From: Pseudofrankia inefficax
GTDB lineage: Bacteria > Actinomycetota > Actinomycetes > Frankiales > Frankiaceae
Assembly (NCBI RefSeq): GCF_000166135.1
Contig: NC_014666.1
Coordinates: 4,650,001 to 4,714,000, forward strand
Direction of reading: 5' to 3'
Length of the DNA stretch: 64,000 nt
Part shown: piece by piece, positions 25,298 through 38,301 of the stretch
Layout: every line of letters starts with the position of its first letter
Position numbering within the stretch: the stretch's first letter is position 1
The notes under the pieces: model-generated
What the model saw: the letters and a program-made list of their open reading frames with translations, nothing else
What the model was told of the DNA's origin: nothing
Databases searched by the model: none
Translations under genes and position numbers: made by a program

Positions 25298-25313
25298 GTC
25301 AGGATAGCCTGAC
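25298..25313. promoter_or_regulatory. Palindrome upstream of the HTH-PASTA gene
   Basis: Perfect 6-bp arms GTCAGG / CCTGAC with a 4-nt centre. On the minus strand the centre reads TATCCT, which could be a -10 box lying within the operator. It is a natural candidate for autoregulation by the HTH-PASTA protein. Confidence 0.4.
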
Positions 25314-25515
25314 GGCGCCCGAACTGCGACATACGCGGATACCAGGGGCGCAGACAGGTGGCTGACCTCGTCACGCCGACGGGCGCCCACTGCCGATGAC
25401 CTGCCGGACATCCGGGCGACATCTACTCGGAAATGGCCGTGGTGCGGTCACCGTTCCGCCGCATGGTCAACGCCGCCGGTTCACCGAGCGTTCAGGCGTG
25501 CCCGCGATGGTCTTG

Positions 25516-25529
25516 GTTCGTGAACGAAC
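25516..25529. promoter_or_regulatory. Perfect 14-bp palindrome
   Basis: GTTCGT, GA, ACGAAC. It is 306 bp before the phnD-type start and 280 bp before the HTH-PASTA start, so which gene it serves is unclear. Confidence 0.35.
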
Positions 25530-25834
25530 GCCGGTCCGGGTGGGGGGCCGCCGCAGCGGGTGACCGGGCGACACGGCCGGCGGGGCTCCCGCCGACGAAC
25601 GCCGCCGTGAGGACGCCCGGCCGCGTGCCGCCCGGCGCGAACTGGGGGCCTTAGAGCCCACGGCCCGGGCCGTGGCGACGCCGCCCGGCTCTCCGCCCCG
25701 TACCGCTTCGTCCCAGCACTGCCTGCTCGCCCTGCCCGGCCGACCAGCCCGGCCACCTTGACCAGCCCGCCACCAGCGGGCCGGCGCCACCTGACCCAAA
25801 ACCCACTAAACCGGTTCCTGAGGGGGAAATCGAA

Positions 25835-26815
25835 GTGATCAGAAGGCTCCGTACCTCGGCGATGATCGCCGGTGTCGCCGCGCTGTCGCTCGCGGCTGTC
25901 GCCGCCTGTGGCTCGTCCGACGGCGGCAGCACCACGGCCGCCAGCTCCTCCAGCCCCGCCGAGACGGGCACCTTCGCCGACAGCCCGGGGACGATCGTCT
26001 TCGCGACCGTGCCCGACCAGGCCGGTTCGGACTCGAACTGGAAGCCGCTCGAGGAGTACATCGCCAAGCAGACCGGCTACAAGGTCAAGTTCTTCCCGAC
26101 CAGCGACTACACCGCGCTCATCGCCGCCGCGGTCGCCGGCAAGGTCGACGTCGCCGCGTTCTCGGGCCTGACCTACGTCAACGCCACCAACAAGGGCGCG
26201 AAGCAGCAGGTCGTCTCGGCCGTCATCGCCTCGGCCGGCCTGACCGACCCGGGCTACTACTCGGAGGCCATCGTCCCCAAGGGCTCGGACATCACCTCGG
26301 TGGCCGGCTTCAAGGGCAAGACGGTCTGCTTCGTCTCGAAGAGCTCGACCTCGGGCTTCCTGTTCCCGATGCTCGCGCTCAACAAGGCCGGCATCAACAT
26401 CGAGGCCTCGGGCGCGGACGCCAGCGGCAACCCGACCTTCGCCGACTTCAAGGCGTCCTTCGCCGGTGCTCACGACAAGTCGGTCCAAGCCGTCGCGTCG
26501 AAGCAGTGTGACGCGGGCTTCGCCGAGGACTCCGAGGCCGAGGCCGCCGCGAAGGACGGCTCCGTCACCGTCCTGGACAAGCAGTACGTCCCCGGTGGGC
26601 CGATCACCATCTCGACCGCGCTGCCCAAGAGCGTCCAGGCCAAGCTCACCTCCGCCCTGAGCAGCGTCACGCTTGACCAGATCTCGGCCGCGGGCATCAC
26701 CGTCACCGACGGCTTCAAGAGCAGCTTCCAGGCCGCGAAGCCCGAGACCGACGCCTACTACGACACGATCCGCAGCATCTGCACCAAGGTCACCGCCGCG
26801 AAGTGCGCCAAGTAG
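25835..26815 (+). CDS. phnD: PhnD-type ABC substrate-binding lipoprotein
   Basis: 326 residues. Signal segment MIAGVAALSLAAVAAC ends in a lipobox with Cys at about residue 25, so the protein is anchored outside the membrane. After a Ser/Thr linker comes the PhnD fold: FATVPDQAGSDSNWKPLEEYIAKQTGYKVKFFPTSDYTALIAAAVAGKVDVAAFSG, then SVAGFKGKTVCFVSKSSTSGFLFP and KQCDAGFAEDSE. The family binds phosphonate, phosphite, phosphate esters or other small anions. The start is GTG 25835 with GAGGGGG upstream. First gene of a phnD-phnC-phnE operon. No C-P lyase or phosphonatase gene is nearby, so the ligand is open. Confidence 0.92.
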   Translation: MIRRLRTSAMIAGVAALSLAAVAACGSSDGGSTTAASSSSPAETGTFADSPGTIVFATVPDQAGSDSNWKPLEEYIAKQTGYKVKFFPTSDYTALIAAAVAGKVDVAAFSGLTYVNATNKGAKQQVVSAVIASAGLTDPGYYSEAIVPKGSDITSVAGFKGKTVCFVSKSSTSGFLFPMLALNKAGINIEASGADASGNPTFADFKASFAGAHDKSVQAVASKQCDAGFAEDSEAEAAAKDGSVTVLDKQYVPGGPITISTALPKSVQAKLTSALSSVTLDQISAAGITVTDGFKSSFQAAKPETDAYYDTIRSICTKVTAAKCAK

Positions 26816-26850
26816 CCGAAACCAGCCCCGAGAAAAGTAGGTAGCGGGAC

Positions 26851-27738
26851 ATGAACAGCGCGGCGGCCTCCCCGGTCATCTCTGTCAGTGGCGTCACCAA
26901 GAAGTTCGGCGCCACGCAAGCACTCCACGACGTCAACCTGACCGTGGAACCCGGGGAGGTCGTCGTGCTGCTCGGGCTTTCCGGCTCGGGCAAGTCGACC
27001 CTGCTCCGGCATCTCGACGGCCTGGAGTTCCCCACCTCGGGCACGGTCGAGGTCCTGGGCAGCAACGTTCCCAAGCTGCGGCCCAAGGCCCTGCGCGCGC
27101 TGCGCGGGCGGGTCGGCATGATCTTCCAGCAGTTCGAGCTGGTGCCGTCCCTGACGGTGCTGGAGAACGTGCTGACCGGCGCGCTCTCACGCCTGACCGG
27201 CCCACGCCTCGGGATCTGGGCGTACCCCAAGAGCTTCCGGCTCGCCGCGCTGAACCACCTGGACCGCGTCGGCCTGCTGGAGAAGGCCTATCAGCGGGCC
27301 GACCAGCTCTCCGGCGGCCAGCAGCAGCGCGTGGCGATCGCCCGGGCGCTGATGCAGAATCCCGAGGTCCTCCTCGCGGACGAGCCCGTCGCGAGCCTCG
27401 ACCCCGAGTCCAGCGGCCAGATCATGCGGCTGATCCGCGAGATCGCCGCCGACGACGGCCTGACCGTCGTGTGCAGCCTGCACCAGGTCGACCTCGCGCT
27501 GGACTGGGGCGACCGGATCGTCGGGCTGCGCCGGGGTGAGGTCGTCCTGGACACCCCGACCGAGGGCCTCGGCAAGGCCCAGGTGATGGAGATCTACGGC
27601 CGGGTGACCACGTCGACCGCCGAGCTGAACGCGATAGAGCGCGAGCTGACCGGGGTGCCGATCGAGGTGCCCACGCAGGAGGACGGCACCGCCGAGGCCG
27701 CGGACACCTCCGTGCCCGTTCAGGACGGCACGGTATGA
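26851..27738 (+). CDS. phnC: PhnC-type ABC transporter ATPase
   Basis: 295 residues. Walker [10 protein letters not shown] (about residues 41-49), Q-loop [19 protein letters not shown], signature [17 protein letters not shown] (about 153) and Walker [16 protein letters not shown] (about 171). The spacing and the region [24 protein letters not shown] are those of PhnC importers. A 40-residue acidic tail ([16 protein letters not shown]) is extra. ATG 26851 follows phnD by 35 bp; its stop overlaps the permease start (ATGA at 27735), so translation is coupled. Confidence 0.94.
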   Translation: MNSAAASPVISVSGVTKKFGATQALHDVNLTVEPGEVVVLLGLSGSGKSTLLRHLDGLEFPTSGTVEVLGSNVPKLRPKALRALRGRVGMIFQQFELVPSLTVLENVLTGALSRLTGPRLGIWAYPKSFRLAALNHLDRVGLLEKAYQRADQLSGGQQQRVAIARALMQNPEVLLADEPVASLDPESSGQIMRLIREIAADDGLTVVCSLHQVDLALDWGDRIVGLRRGEVVLDTPTEGLGKAQVMEIYGRVTTSTAELNAIERELTGVPIEVPTQEDGTAEAADTSVPVQDGTV

Positions 27739-29483
27739 CCACGATCGAGGCGCCGCGGGCGGCGGGCCCAGGGCCTGGGCCGGGGTCCGGCGTCACGGAG
27801 CGGGCGCCCCGCCGTCCGGTCCCGGTCGCCAAGATCTCCGGTGGCGTCCTCATCGTCGCGATGCTCGGCTTCTCGGTCTACTCCCTGACCACGCTCGACT
27901 TCTCGTGGCACAACATCGTGTCGAGCGCCCGGAACGCCACGAAGGTGTTCCACCAGATGGACCCGCTCAGCATCCCGGGCCCGAAGGACCTGTTCTACCT
28001 GATCGGGCTCACGCTGGGCATCGTTCTGCTCGGGACGCTGATCGCCGCTCTCATCTCCGTCCCGGTGGCGTGGATCGCGGCCGAGAACACGACTCCGGCC
28101 CCCTGGCTGCGCCCGGTCGGCCGGGCGATCGGCGTCGTGACCCGCGCGATCCCCGACGTCGTCATCGCGCTCGCGCTCTCGCTGATCTTCGTCCTCGGCA
28201 GCCCGCTGCCCGGCATCGTCGCGATCGGCATCCACTCGATCGGCATGATCTCCAAGCTGTTCGCCGACGCGATCGAGCAGAGCGACGACGGCCCGCGTCT
28301 CGCCATCCGCGCGGCCGGCGGGTCGCGGGCGCAGGAGTTCTGGTCCGGCGTCTTCCCGCAGGTGCTGCCGTCGTGGATCGCGACCGTTCTGCATCGTTTC
28401 GACATCAACCTTCGCGGCTCGGCCATCCTCGGGTACGCCGGGGTGGGCGGCCTCGGCTACGCGATGAGCATCGCCTTCGAGGACTTCCCGCAGGGATACG
28501 GCCGCGGCCTCGGCATCGCGCTCGTCATCTTCGTGCTCTGCGTCGTCCTGGAGATCATCTCGTCGACGATCCGCCGCAGCCTGCTTGGCATCCAGCCCGT
28601 CGGCAACAGCCTCGGTGACCGCATCGGGCGGGCCCGGGCCAGGAACCGCCCCGCGCCCGAGCCGACGGCCAGCAGTCAGGTCATCGCCGCCAGCGTCGAG
28701 TCGATGACGAAGCGACCGTGGACCCGGGACCGGGTCCGCAACACGAGCTGGCTGCTCGCGGCGCTCGCGCTCGCCGTCGGCAGCTACTTCATGGCGCACG
28801 TCAACTTCGGCGACATCACCTGGAGCTACGTCCGCCCGACGCTCAAGAGCTTCTGGCCGCCGAACTTCGGCAACCACGACTTCAGCGAGTTCGCGAACGC
28901 GCTGCTCATCACCATCGAGGTGGCGTTCAGCGCCGCCGTCCTCTCGCTCGTCTTCGCGCTGGTCTTCGGCTCCCTCGCCGCCCGCAACGTCGCTCCGAAC
29001 GGGCACGTGCGCAGCGCCTTCCGGGTGCTTCTCGTGATCTTCCGCGGGGTGCCCGAACTGGTGCTCGCGATCTTCCTGATCATGGTCACCGGCCTCGGCA
29101 ACCAGGCGGGGGTCGTCGCGCTGGCGTTCGGCGGGGTCGGCCTGCTCGGCAAGCTCATCGCCGACTCGTTCGAGGAGGTGCCGGCCGGGCCGGAGCGCGC
29201 GCTCACCGCGGCGGGCGCGACCAGGGGCCAGCGCTACCTCGCGGCGACCTGGACGCAGGGTCTGCCGTCGTTGATCAGCAACTCGCTGTACCTGGTCGAC
29301 ACCAACATCCGGGCGGCGACGATTCTCGGCATCGTCGGCGGCAGCGGCGTCGGCTTCTACCTGACGAACGCCTCGCCCGTGCTGAAGCTGCACGGCCAGG
29401 TGACGACCCTCGTGATCATGGTGTTCGTCACCGTGCTCGTCGTCGAGGGCATCGCCACCTGGCTGCGGCGGGTCTTCCGCTGA
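27735..29483 (+). CDS. phnE: Fused double PhnE-type permease
   Basis: 582 residues made of two complete PhnE modules in one chain, about 40-290 and about 330-582, joined by a basic linker. Each carries a cytoplasmic EAA-like loop: EQSDDGPRLAIRAAGGSRAQEFW...DINLRGSAILGYAGVGGLG in the first and EEVPAGPERALTAAGATRGQRYL...DTNIRAATILGIVGGSGVG in the second. The fusion replaces the usual PhnE homodimer or phnE1/phnE2 pair. Starts at ATG 27735 inside the end of phnC. A strong terminator begins 6 nt after the stop, closing the operon. Confidence 0.93.
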   Translation: MTTIEAPRAAGPGPGPGSGVTERAPRRPVPVAKISGGVLIVAMLGFSVYSLTTLDFSWHNIVSSARNATKVFHQMDPLSIPGPKDLFYLIGLTLGIVLLGTLIAALISVPVAWIAAENTTPAPWLRPVGRAIGVVTRAIPDVVIALALSLIFVLGSPLPGIVAIGIHSIGMISKLFADAIEQSDDGPRLAIRAAGGSRAQEFWSGVFPQVLPSWIATVLHRFDINLRGSAILGYAGVGGLGYAMSIAFEDFPQGYGRGLGIALVIFVLCVVLEIISSTIRRSLLGIQPVGNSLGDRIGRARARNRPAPEPTASSQVIAASVESMTKRPWTRDRVRNTSWLLAALALAVGSYFMAHVNFGDITWSYVRPTLKSFWPPNFGNHDFSEFANALLITIEVAFSAAVLSLVFALVFGSLAARNVAPNGHVRSAFRVLLVIFRGVPELVLAIFLIMVTGLGNQAGVVALAFGGVGLLGKLIADSFEEVPAGPERALTAAGATRGQRYLAATWTQGLPSLISNSLYLVDTNIRAATILGIVGGSGVGFYLTNASPVLKLHGQVTTLVIMVFVTVLVVEGIATWLRRVFR

Positions 29484-29489
29484 CCGGCG

Positions 29490-29518
29490 GCGCGGCCGGG
29501 CGAGACGCCCGACCGCGC
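29490..29518 (+). terminator. Terminator of the phn-type operon
   Basis: Stem GCGCGG-c-CGGGCG / CGCCCG-a-CCGCGC with one mismatch and loop AGA, 6 nt after the phnE stop. Confidence 0.75.
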
Positions 29519-29538
29519 CTAGCGACCACTCCCGATCC

Positions 29539-29566
29539 GCCCGGCGGCTCGCCCCAGCCGCCGGGC
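29539..29566 (+). terminator. Second hairpin terminator
   Basis: Perfect 11-bp stem GCCCGGCGGCT / AGCCGCCGGGC with a 6-nt loop, 20 bp after the first hairpin. Together they insulate the urea/guanidine operon from phn read-through. Confidence 0.7.
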
Positions 29567-29737
29567 ACTGCCGTCTGTCCGGCCGCCGCCGCCACCGCCC
29601 AGCCCGGCCGGCGCGCGGCGCCGGATGGACGCCCCCACCGGCCGATGCGCCGGGAATTTACGTACGCGCAGGTCTGGCGACTGGAAGTTAACGCCGCCGA
29701 TCCGGGAATGCGACACGTCCGCTCCATGATCCTTCCA

Positions 29738-29759
29738 ATACCTGTCATCTGACAGGTAT
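29738..29759. promoter_or_regulatory. Perfect 22-bp palindromic operator of the urea/guanidine operon
   Basis: ATACCTGTCA, 2-nt spacer TC, TGACAGGTAT: perfect 10-bp arms. It ends 23 nt before the GTG start of the permease. The operon encodes a TetR regulator at 38301; TetR dimers bind palindromes of this size, so it is the best candidate ligand. A GntR-type binder cannot be excluded. Confidence 0.75.
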
Positions 29760-29782
29760 CCTTGATCATGGGAGGTGACGTG

Positions 29783-31351
29783 GTGAGCACGTCGGAGGTC
29801 GTCGCACCCGGCGACATCATCGGCCAGCTCGGCTACAAGCAGGAGCTCCATCGCGGTGTCGGGACCTTCGCGTCCTTCGCCGCGGGCTTCTCCTTCGTCT
29901 CGATTCTCACCACCGTCGTCCAGCTGTTCGGGCTGGGCTTCGGCATCGGCGGGGCGTCGTTCTTCTGGACCTGGCCGATGGTGTTCGCCGGCCAGCTGCT
30001 CGTCGCGCTGTGCTTCTCCGAGCTCGCGGCCCGCTGGCCGATCTCGGGCGCCATCTTCCAGTGGTCCAGCCGCCTCGGCGGCACGACGGCCGGCTGGTTC
30101 ATCGGCTGGACGATGATCATCGGCCAGATCCTCACGGTCGCCGCGGCGGCGATCGCCCTGCAGGCGGCGCTGCCGGAGATCTGGTCGGGCTTCCAGATCG
30201 TCGGCGGCTCGCACGCCGACCCGACGCTCGTCTCGACCACCGGCGCGCAGAACGCCGTCCTGCTCGGCTGCCTGCTGCTCGTCGTCACCACGATCGTCAA
30301 CATCCTGGGCATCCGGGAGACCGCGCGGGCGTCGAGCATCGGCGTGATCTGCGAGATCATCGGCGTCGCCGTCCTCGTCATTGCGCTGTTCTGCCTGCCC
30401 AAGCGCGGGCCGGAGATCCTCGTCCACAACACCGGCTGGCCGGGTGGCGGGCACTACCTGCCGGCCTTCCTCGCCTCGTCGCTGATGGCCGCGTACGTCA
30501 TGGTCGGCTTCGACTCGGCCGGTGAGCTGTCCGAGGAGACGCTCAGCCCGCGCAAGACCACCCCGAAGACGATCCTGCGGGCACTGGTCACCTCCGGCAT
30601 CGGCGGCGCGCTGCTGATCATCTCGGCCCTGATGGCGGCGGCCAGCGTGGACGACGGCAAGCTCGCCTCCGGCGGCCTGGCCTACGTGCTGACCGACCGG
30701 CTGGGCAGCGTGCTCGGCCGGCTGCTGCTGTGCTTCATCGCCGTCGCCGTGTTCGCCTGCACGCTGGCCTGCCAGACCTCCGGGGCCCGGATGATGTACT
30801 CCATGGCCAGGGAGGGCGCGCTGCCGTTCCACAAGTACCTCGGCAAGGTCTCGCCGCGCACCGGCACGCCGATCATCACCTCGATCGTCGTCGGCGTGCT
30901 GGCCGCCGCGGCGCTGCTGGTCAACATCAACCAGTCGGCCATCTTCCTGGCGCTGTCCAGCCTCTGCATCGGGATGCTCTACCTGGCGTACCTGGGCGTG
31001 ACCCTGCCGCTGCTGGTCGTGCGGATCAGGCACCGCAAGACCGACGGCTTCCCTGGCGGCGTGGACGAGGACGGCAAGCCGCTGTTCTCGATGGGCCGCT
31101 GGGGCATCCCGCTGAACGCGATCGCGGTGCTCTACCAGGCCGGGATGGCGGTCAACCTGATCTGGCCGCGCGCGGAGATCTACGACCTCGGCGGCAAGGG
31201 CTGGTGGCTGCGCTGGAGCGCGCTGCTGTTCATCGGCATCGTGCTGGCGATCGGCGGGGCCTACTTCGCCGCCCGCCGCCTGCACACCAAGATCGACCTT
31301 CCGCACGTGCCGCACACCGCCACCCCGGAGGCCCTGCCAGAGGCCGCCTAG
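29783..31351 (+). CDS. APC-family amine/amino-acid permease
   Basis: 522-residue membrane transporter of the amino acid-polyamine-organocation superfamily with about 12 hydrophobic segments. Recognisable are ELHRGVGTFASFAAGFSFVSILTTV at the N-terminus, CFSELAARWPISGAIFQWSSRLGG (TM3 consensus of GABA/amino-acid permeases), GFDSAGELSEET and ARMMYSMAREGALP. GTG 29783 is the start because GGAGGT lies 6 nt upstream; an ATG at 29768 without a site precedes it. First gene of the operon. By position it imports the nitrogen source (urea, guanidine or a guanidino acid), which is inference. Confidence 0.88.
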   Translation: MSTSEVVAPGDIIGQLGYKQELHRGVGTFASFAAGFSFVSILTTVVQLFGLGFGIGGASFFWTWPMVFAGQLLVALCFSELAARWPISGAIFQWSSRLGGTTAGWFIGWTMIIGQILTVAAAAIALQAALPEIWSGFQIVGGSHADPTLVSTTGAQNAVLLGCLLLVVTTIVNILGIRETARASSIGVICEIIGVAVLVIALFCLPKRGPEILVHNTGWPGGGHYLPAFLASSLMAAYVMVGFDSAGELSEETLSPRKTTPKTILRALVTSGIGGALLIISALMAAASVDDGKLASGGLAYVLTDRLGSVLGRLLLCFIAVAVFACTLACQTSGARMMYSMAREGALPFHKYLGKVSPRTGTPIITSIVVGVLAAAALLVNINQSAIFLALSSLCIGMLYLAYLGVTLPLLVVRIRHRKTDGFPGGVDEDGKPLFSMGRWGIPLNAIAVLYQAGMAVNLIWPRAEIYDLGGKGWWLRWSALLFIGIVLAIGGAYFAARRLHTKIDLPHVPHTATPEALPEAA

Positions 31352-31398
31352 GACCCGCACCTGACCACGCGGGGGACGCGAGGAGGAAGGAACCACCC

Positions 31399-32271
31399 AT
31401 GACGATGGCCGGCGAGACCCGCGGCGCGCCGCCGCGAGACGAGCACCTGACCGACAGCGTCCGCAACGCCCGGGCCGACGCCCGGGCGCAGGGCGGGCAG
31501 ACGAGCGCGTGGATGCCGTACCTCCCGGCGTCCAGCAGCCCGTTCTGCCCAGCAGACGTCGATCCGGCCACGTTGGTCTGGGCGGAGACGGTCGCGCCCG
31601 GCGGCTACACCCACAAGGTGCTCGCCGCCGGCTCGCGGCTGCGCTTCGACGACCCGACCGGGGACGCCTGCGCCCACGTGATCGTCTACAACGCGGCCGA
31701 GCCGGTCGAGCGCCTCAACGTCGCCGACACCCAGAAGATCCCCTGGCAGGCCTACCTGGGCGCGGGCCACCCGCTGCTGTCCGGAGACGGCCGGGTGCTG
31801 GCCACGATCGTGGCGGACAGCTCCGGCCACCATGACGCGTTCTGTGGCACCAGCACCGACGCGTTCAACGAGCGCAAGTACGGCGACGCCCGGCCGGAGG
31901 GCCCAGCGCCCTCGGGCCGGGCGCTGTTCGTGAAGGCCGCGGCGAAGCACGGCCTGGCCCGGCGCGACCTGCCGCCGAGCGTGTCGTTCTTCCAGGGGGT
32001 ACGGGTCGCCGCCGACGGCGCGCTGGTCTGGCGGGGGTCGGCCGGCGCCGGGACCCACGTCGAGCTGGTCGCCGAGCTGCCGCTGCTGGTCCTCGTCGCG
32101 AACGTCGCCCATCCGCTGGACCCGCGCGCCGACTACGTCGTCGGCCCGTTGCGGGTGCATGCCTGGCGCGGCGCGCCGACCGGGCCCGCCGACCCGCGGT
32201 TCGCCGCGACGCCCGAGCTGCACCGGGCCTACCTGAACACCGTCGACTACCGGGAAGCGCGAGGGCTGTGA
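31399..32271 (+). CDS. Urea carboxylase-associated protein 2 (carboxyguanidine deiminase subunit type, DUF1989)
   Basis: 290 residues. The core VAPGGYTHKVLAAGSRLRFDDPTGDACAHVIVYNAAEPVERLNVADTQKIPWQAYLGAGHPLLS... HHDAFCGTSTDAFNERKYGD is the signature of the DUF1989 'urea amidolyase-associated protein 2' family. Published work on such pairs showed that they are subunits of carboxyguanidine deiminase, removing ammonia from carboxyguanidine to give allophanate in guanidine assimilation. It keeps the conserved Cys in AFCGTS and nearby His residues that could bind metal. About 40 extra N-terminal residues. Stop overlaps the next start (TGATG), so the two subunits are translationally coupled. Confidence 0.9.
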   Translation: MTMAGETRGAPPRDEHLTDSVRNARADARAQGGQTSAWMPYLPASSSPFCPADVDPATLVWAETVAPGGYTHKVLAAGSRLRFDDPTGDACAHVIVYNAAEPVERLNVADTQKIPWQAYLGAGHPLLSGDGRVLATIVADSSGHHDAFCGTSTDAFNERKYGDARPEGPAPSGRALFVKAAAKHGLARRDLPPSVSFFQGVRVAADGALVWRGSAGAGTHVELVAELPLLVLVANVAHPLDPRADYVVGPLRVHAWRGAPTGPADPRFAATPELHRAYLNTVDYREARGL

Positions 32272-33001
32272 TGACGGCGAGCTCAGAGGTCCGCCCCTAC
32301 CCGACTGTCGCGGGCGGGACCGTCGGGTCGACCGTCCCCGTCGGCGCGACCTACGCGCCGGGGTCGGTCCTCGACTGGTCCGAGAGCCTCGTCGCCGGGA
32401 CCGTCGTGCTCGACGAGCGGGTCGCGCCCAACGCGCCCTGGTCTGGCGTCGTGCGGACCGGCCAGGTGCTGACGATCGTCGACGTGGGCGGCAACCAGTC
32501 GGCCGACTGCCTGCTCTACAGCGCCGCCGACCCCGAGGAGCGCTACAGCGTCCCGGACACGCTGGCCTGGCAGGGCAACGCCTACGTCCGGACCGGCACC
32601 GTGCTGCGCAGCAGCGAGGGCCGGGCGATGGCCACCGTCGTCGCCAACGAGATCGACCGGCAGGACACGATCGGCGGGGCGTGCTCCAAGGAGTCGAACA
32701 CCCTGCGCTATGGCCATCATGTGATGTTCCACCACGGCTGCCGGGAGAACTTCCTCGCCGAGGCGTCCCGGCACGGCCTCGGGGTGCGGGACCTGGTCTC
32801 CAACCTCAACTGGTTCATGAACGTGCCGGTCGAGGCGGACGGGGCGCTCGGCATCGTCGACGGCCTGTCTGCGCCGGGCCGCCGCGTCGCGTTCCGGGCC
32901 GACCTGGACGTGCTGGTCGTCGTCTCGAACTGCCCGCAGATGAACAACCCGTGCAACGACTTCAACCCGACTCCGCTGCGCATGATCGTCGTGGAGCCCG
33001 C

Positions 33002-33005
<4 letters not shown>
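32271..33005 (+). CDS. Urea carboxylase-associated protein 1 (carboxyguanidine deiminase subunit type, DUF1989)
   Basis: 244 residues. VVLDERVAPNAPWSGVVRTGQVLTIVDVGGNQSADCLLYSAADPEERYSVPDTLAWQGNAYVRTGTVL and DTIGGACSKESNTLRYGHH match the type 1 partner, with the conserved GGAC and YGHH metal/active-site motifs. It is the paralogous partner of the preceding protein. Starts at ATG 32271 inside the stop of the previous gene and overlaps the carboxylase start by ATGA at 33002. Presence of both partners argues that guanidine, not only urea, is a physiological substrate of this pathway. Confidence 0.9.
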
Positions 33006-36612
<3,607 letters not shown>

Positions 36613-36616
<4 letters not shown>

Positions 36617-38301
36617 GCGACTCGGGGGTCAAGCCCGTCGAGCGGGTGGAGGCTGCGTTCGCGCGGCTCGCCGAGGTCGACCGACCGGAGGTGTGGATCA
36701 CGCTGCGGGACCGGGACGAGGTGCTCGCGGAGGCGGCGGGGATCGACCCGGAGCTGCCCCTGGCCGGGATCGTCGTCGCGGTCAAGGACAACATCGACGT
36801 CGCCGGACTGCCGACGACCGCGGCGGCCGCGTCGTACGCCTACGAGCCGGCCGCGGACGCGACCTCGGTCGCCCGGCTGCGGGCCGCCGGCGCGCTCGTG
36901 CTCGGCAAGACGAACCTGGACCAGTTCGCCACCGGCCTGGTCGGCACCCGCTCCCCCTACGGCGCGGTGCGCAACGCCTGGGACCCGGCGCGGATCTCCG
37001 GCGGGTCGTCGTCCGGGTCAGCGGTCGCGGTGGCGCTCGGGATCGTCGACGCGGCGCTCGGCACCGACACGGCCGGCTCGGGCCGGGTGCCGGCCGCGCT
37101 CAACGGCCTCGTCGGGGTGAAGCCGACGAAGGGCCTCGTGCCGGTGACCGGCCTCGTCCCGGCCTGCTACAGCCTGGACTGCGTCTCCGTCTTCGCCCGG
37201 GACCTGGGCCTCGCCCGGGCCATCGCCGAGATCATGGAGGGGCCGGACCCGGCGGACCCGTGGTCACGGACCGGGCAGCCCGCGCCGCCGGCACCGGCCC
37301 GGCCTCGGGTGGCCGTGCCGACGCCCGAGCATCTCGACGGGCTCGCCCCCGGCTGGGGTGAGGCGTTCGCCGCCGCGGTCGCCCGGTTCGCGGCGACCGG
37401 CGTCGAGATCATCGAGGTCGACATCGCCCGGCTGCTCGACGCGGCCACGCTGCTCTACGGCGGCGCGTTCGTCGCCGAGCGCTATGCCGCCGTCGGCGCC
37501 CATCTGGAGGCGCATCCCGAGCTCGTCGGCACCGACCTCGACCCGACCGTCGCCACGATCATCCTGGGCGGCAAGGCCCGGACGGCCGCGGACTGGGCCG
37601 CCGACAGCGCCCGGCTCGCGGCGCTCGGCGCGGCCGGCCGCGCCGCGCTCGACGGCTGCGCGGCGCTGCTCACCCCGACGACGACCTGGCACCCGACGTT
37701 CGCCCAGGTCACGGCCGACCCGGTCGGCGCCAACTCGCGGATGGGCCGGTTCACGAACTTCGCCAACCTGCTCGACTACGCCTCGTTGGCGGTCCCGGCC
37801 GGGTTCGTCGACGGGCTGCCCTTCGGCGTGATGCTCACCGGCCCGGCCTTCTCCGACCGGACGCTCGCCGGTCTCGCCGAGCGGTTCGCGAACCCCGGCC
37901 TGGAGCTGTTCGTCGTCGGCGCGCATCTGACCGGCCAGCCGCTCAACGCCCAGCTCGTCGCCGCCGGCGGCACCCTGGTCGGCCCGGCCCGCACCGCGGC
38001 GGCCTACCGGCTGCACGCGCTGGAGACGGTGCCGACGAAGCCCGGCCTGGTGCGGGTCACGCCGGGCACCGACGGTGCGAGCATCGAGGGCGAGCTGTGG
38101 CGGCTGCCGGCGGCCGGGCTGGGGACGTTCCTCGCGGCCGTGCCCGGGCCGATGGCGCTGGGCAGGGTCGGCCTGGTCGACGGCCGCGAGGTCACCGGGT
38201 TCCTGGTCGAGCCGTTCGCCGTCGCGGGCGCGCCGGACATCAGCGCGCACGGCGGCTGGCGCGCCTACCTGGCGTCGCGGCCGGACCGGCAGGGCGGCTG
38301 A
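36613..38301 (+). CDS. atzF: Allophanate hydrolase
   Basis: 562 residues. The amidase-signature domain (1-430) has the catalytic triad: Lys in VKDNID (about 57), the Ser of GGSSSGSAVAVALG (about 132-134) and the nucleophilic Ser in GTDTAGSGRVPAALNGLVGVKPT (about 157). The C-terminal domain (about 435-562; ELFVVGAHLTGQPLNAQLVAAGG to REVTGFLVEPFAV) is the allophanate hydrolase-specific one that completes conversion of allophanate to ammonia and CO2. GTG start overlaps the carboxylase stop (GTGA); its own stop overlaps the TetR start (TGATG). Length is normal for AtzF/DUR2 enzymes. Confidence 0.93.

Larger units (their letters stand above)
25237..25834. other. Divergent intergenic region with two palindromes
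   Basis: About 600 bp between the divergent HTH-PASTA and phnD-type genes. No gene is supported. Two palindromes stand out: GTCAGG-atag-CCTGAC at 25298-25313, 62 bp before the HTH-PASTA start, and GTTCGT-GA-ACGAAC at 25516-25529. A small GCCCGC/GCGGGC hairpin is at 25765-25781 in the phnD leader. Confidence 0.55.

Noticed and set aside
25765-25781. GCCCGC/GCGGGC hairpin in the phnD leader as riboswitch or attenuator
   Set aside because: Only a 6-bp stem in GC-rich DNA; no supporting second structure or conserved sequence seen.
29519-29782. Guanidine-I (ykkC) riboswitch upstream of the operon
   Set aside because: I looked for the conserved ykkC words and stems by eye and saw only two terminator hairpins and the 22-bp palindrome. 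A covariance search would settle it.
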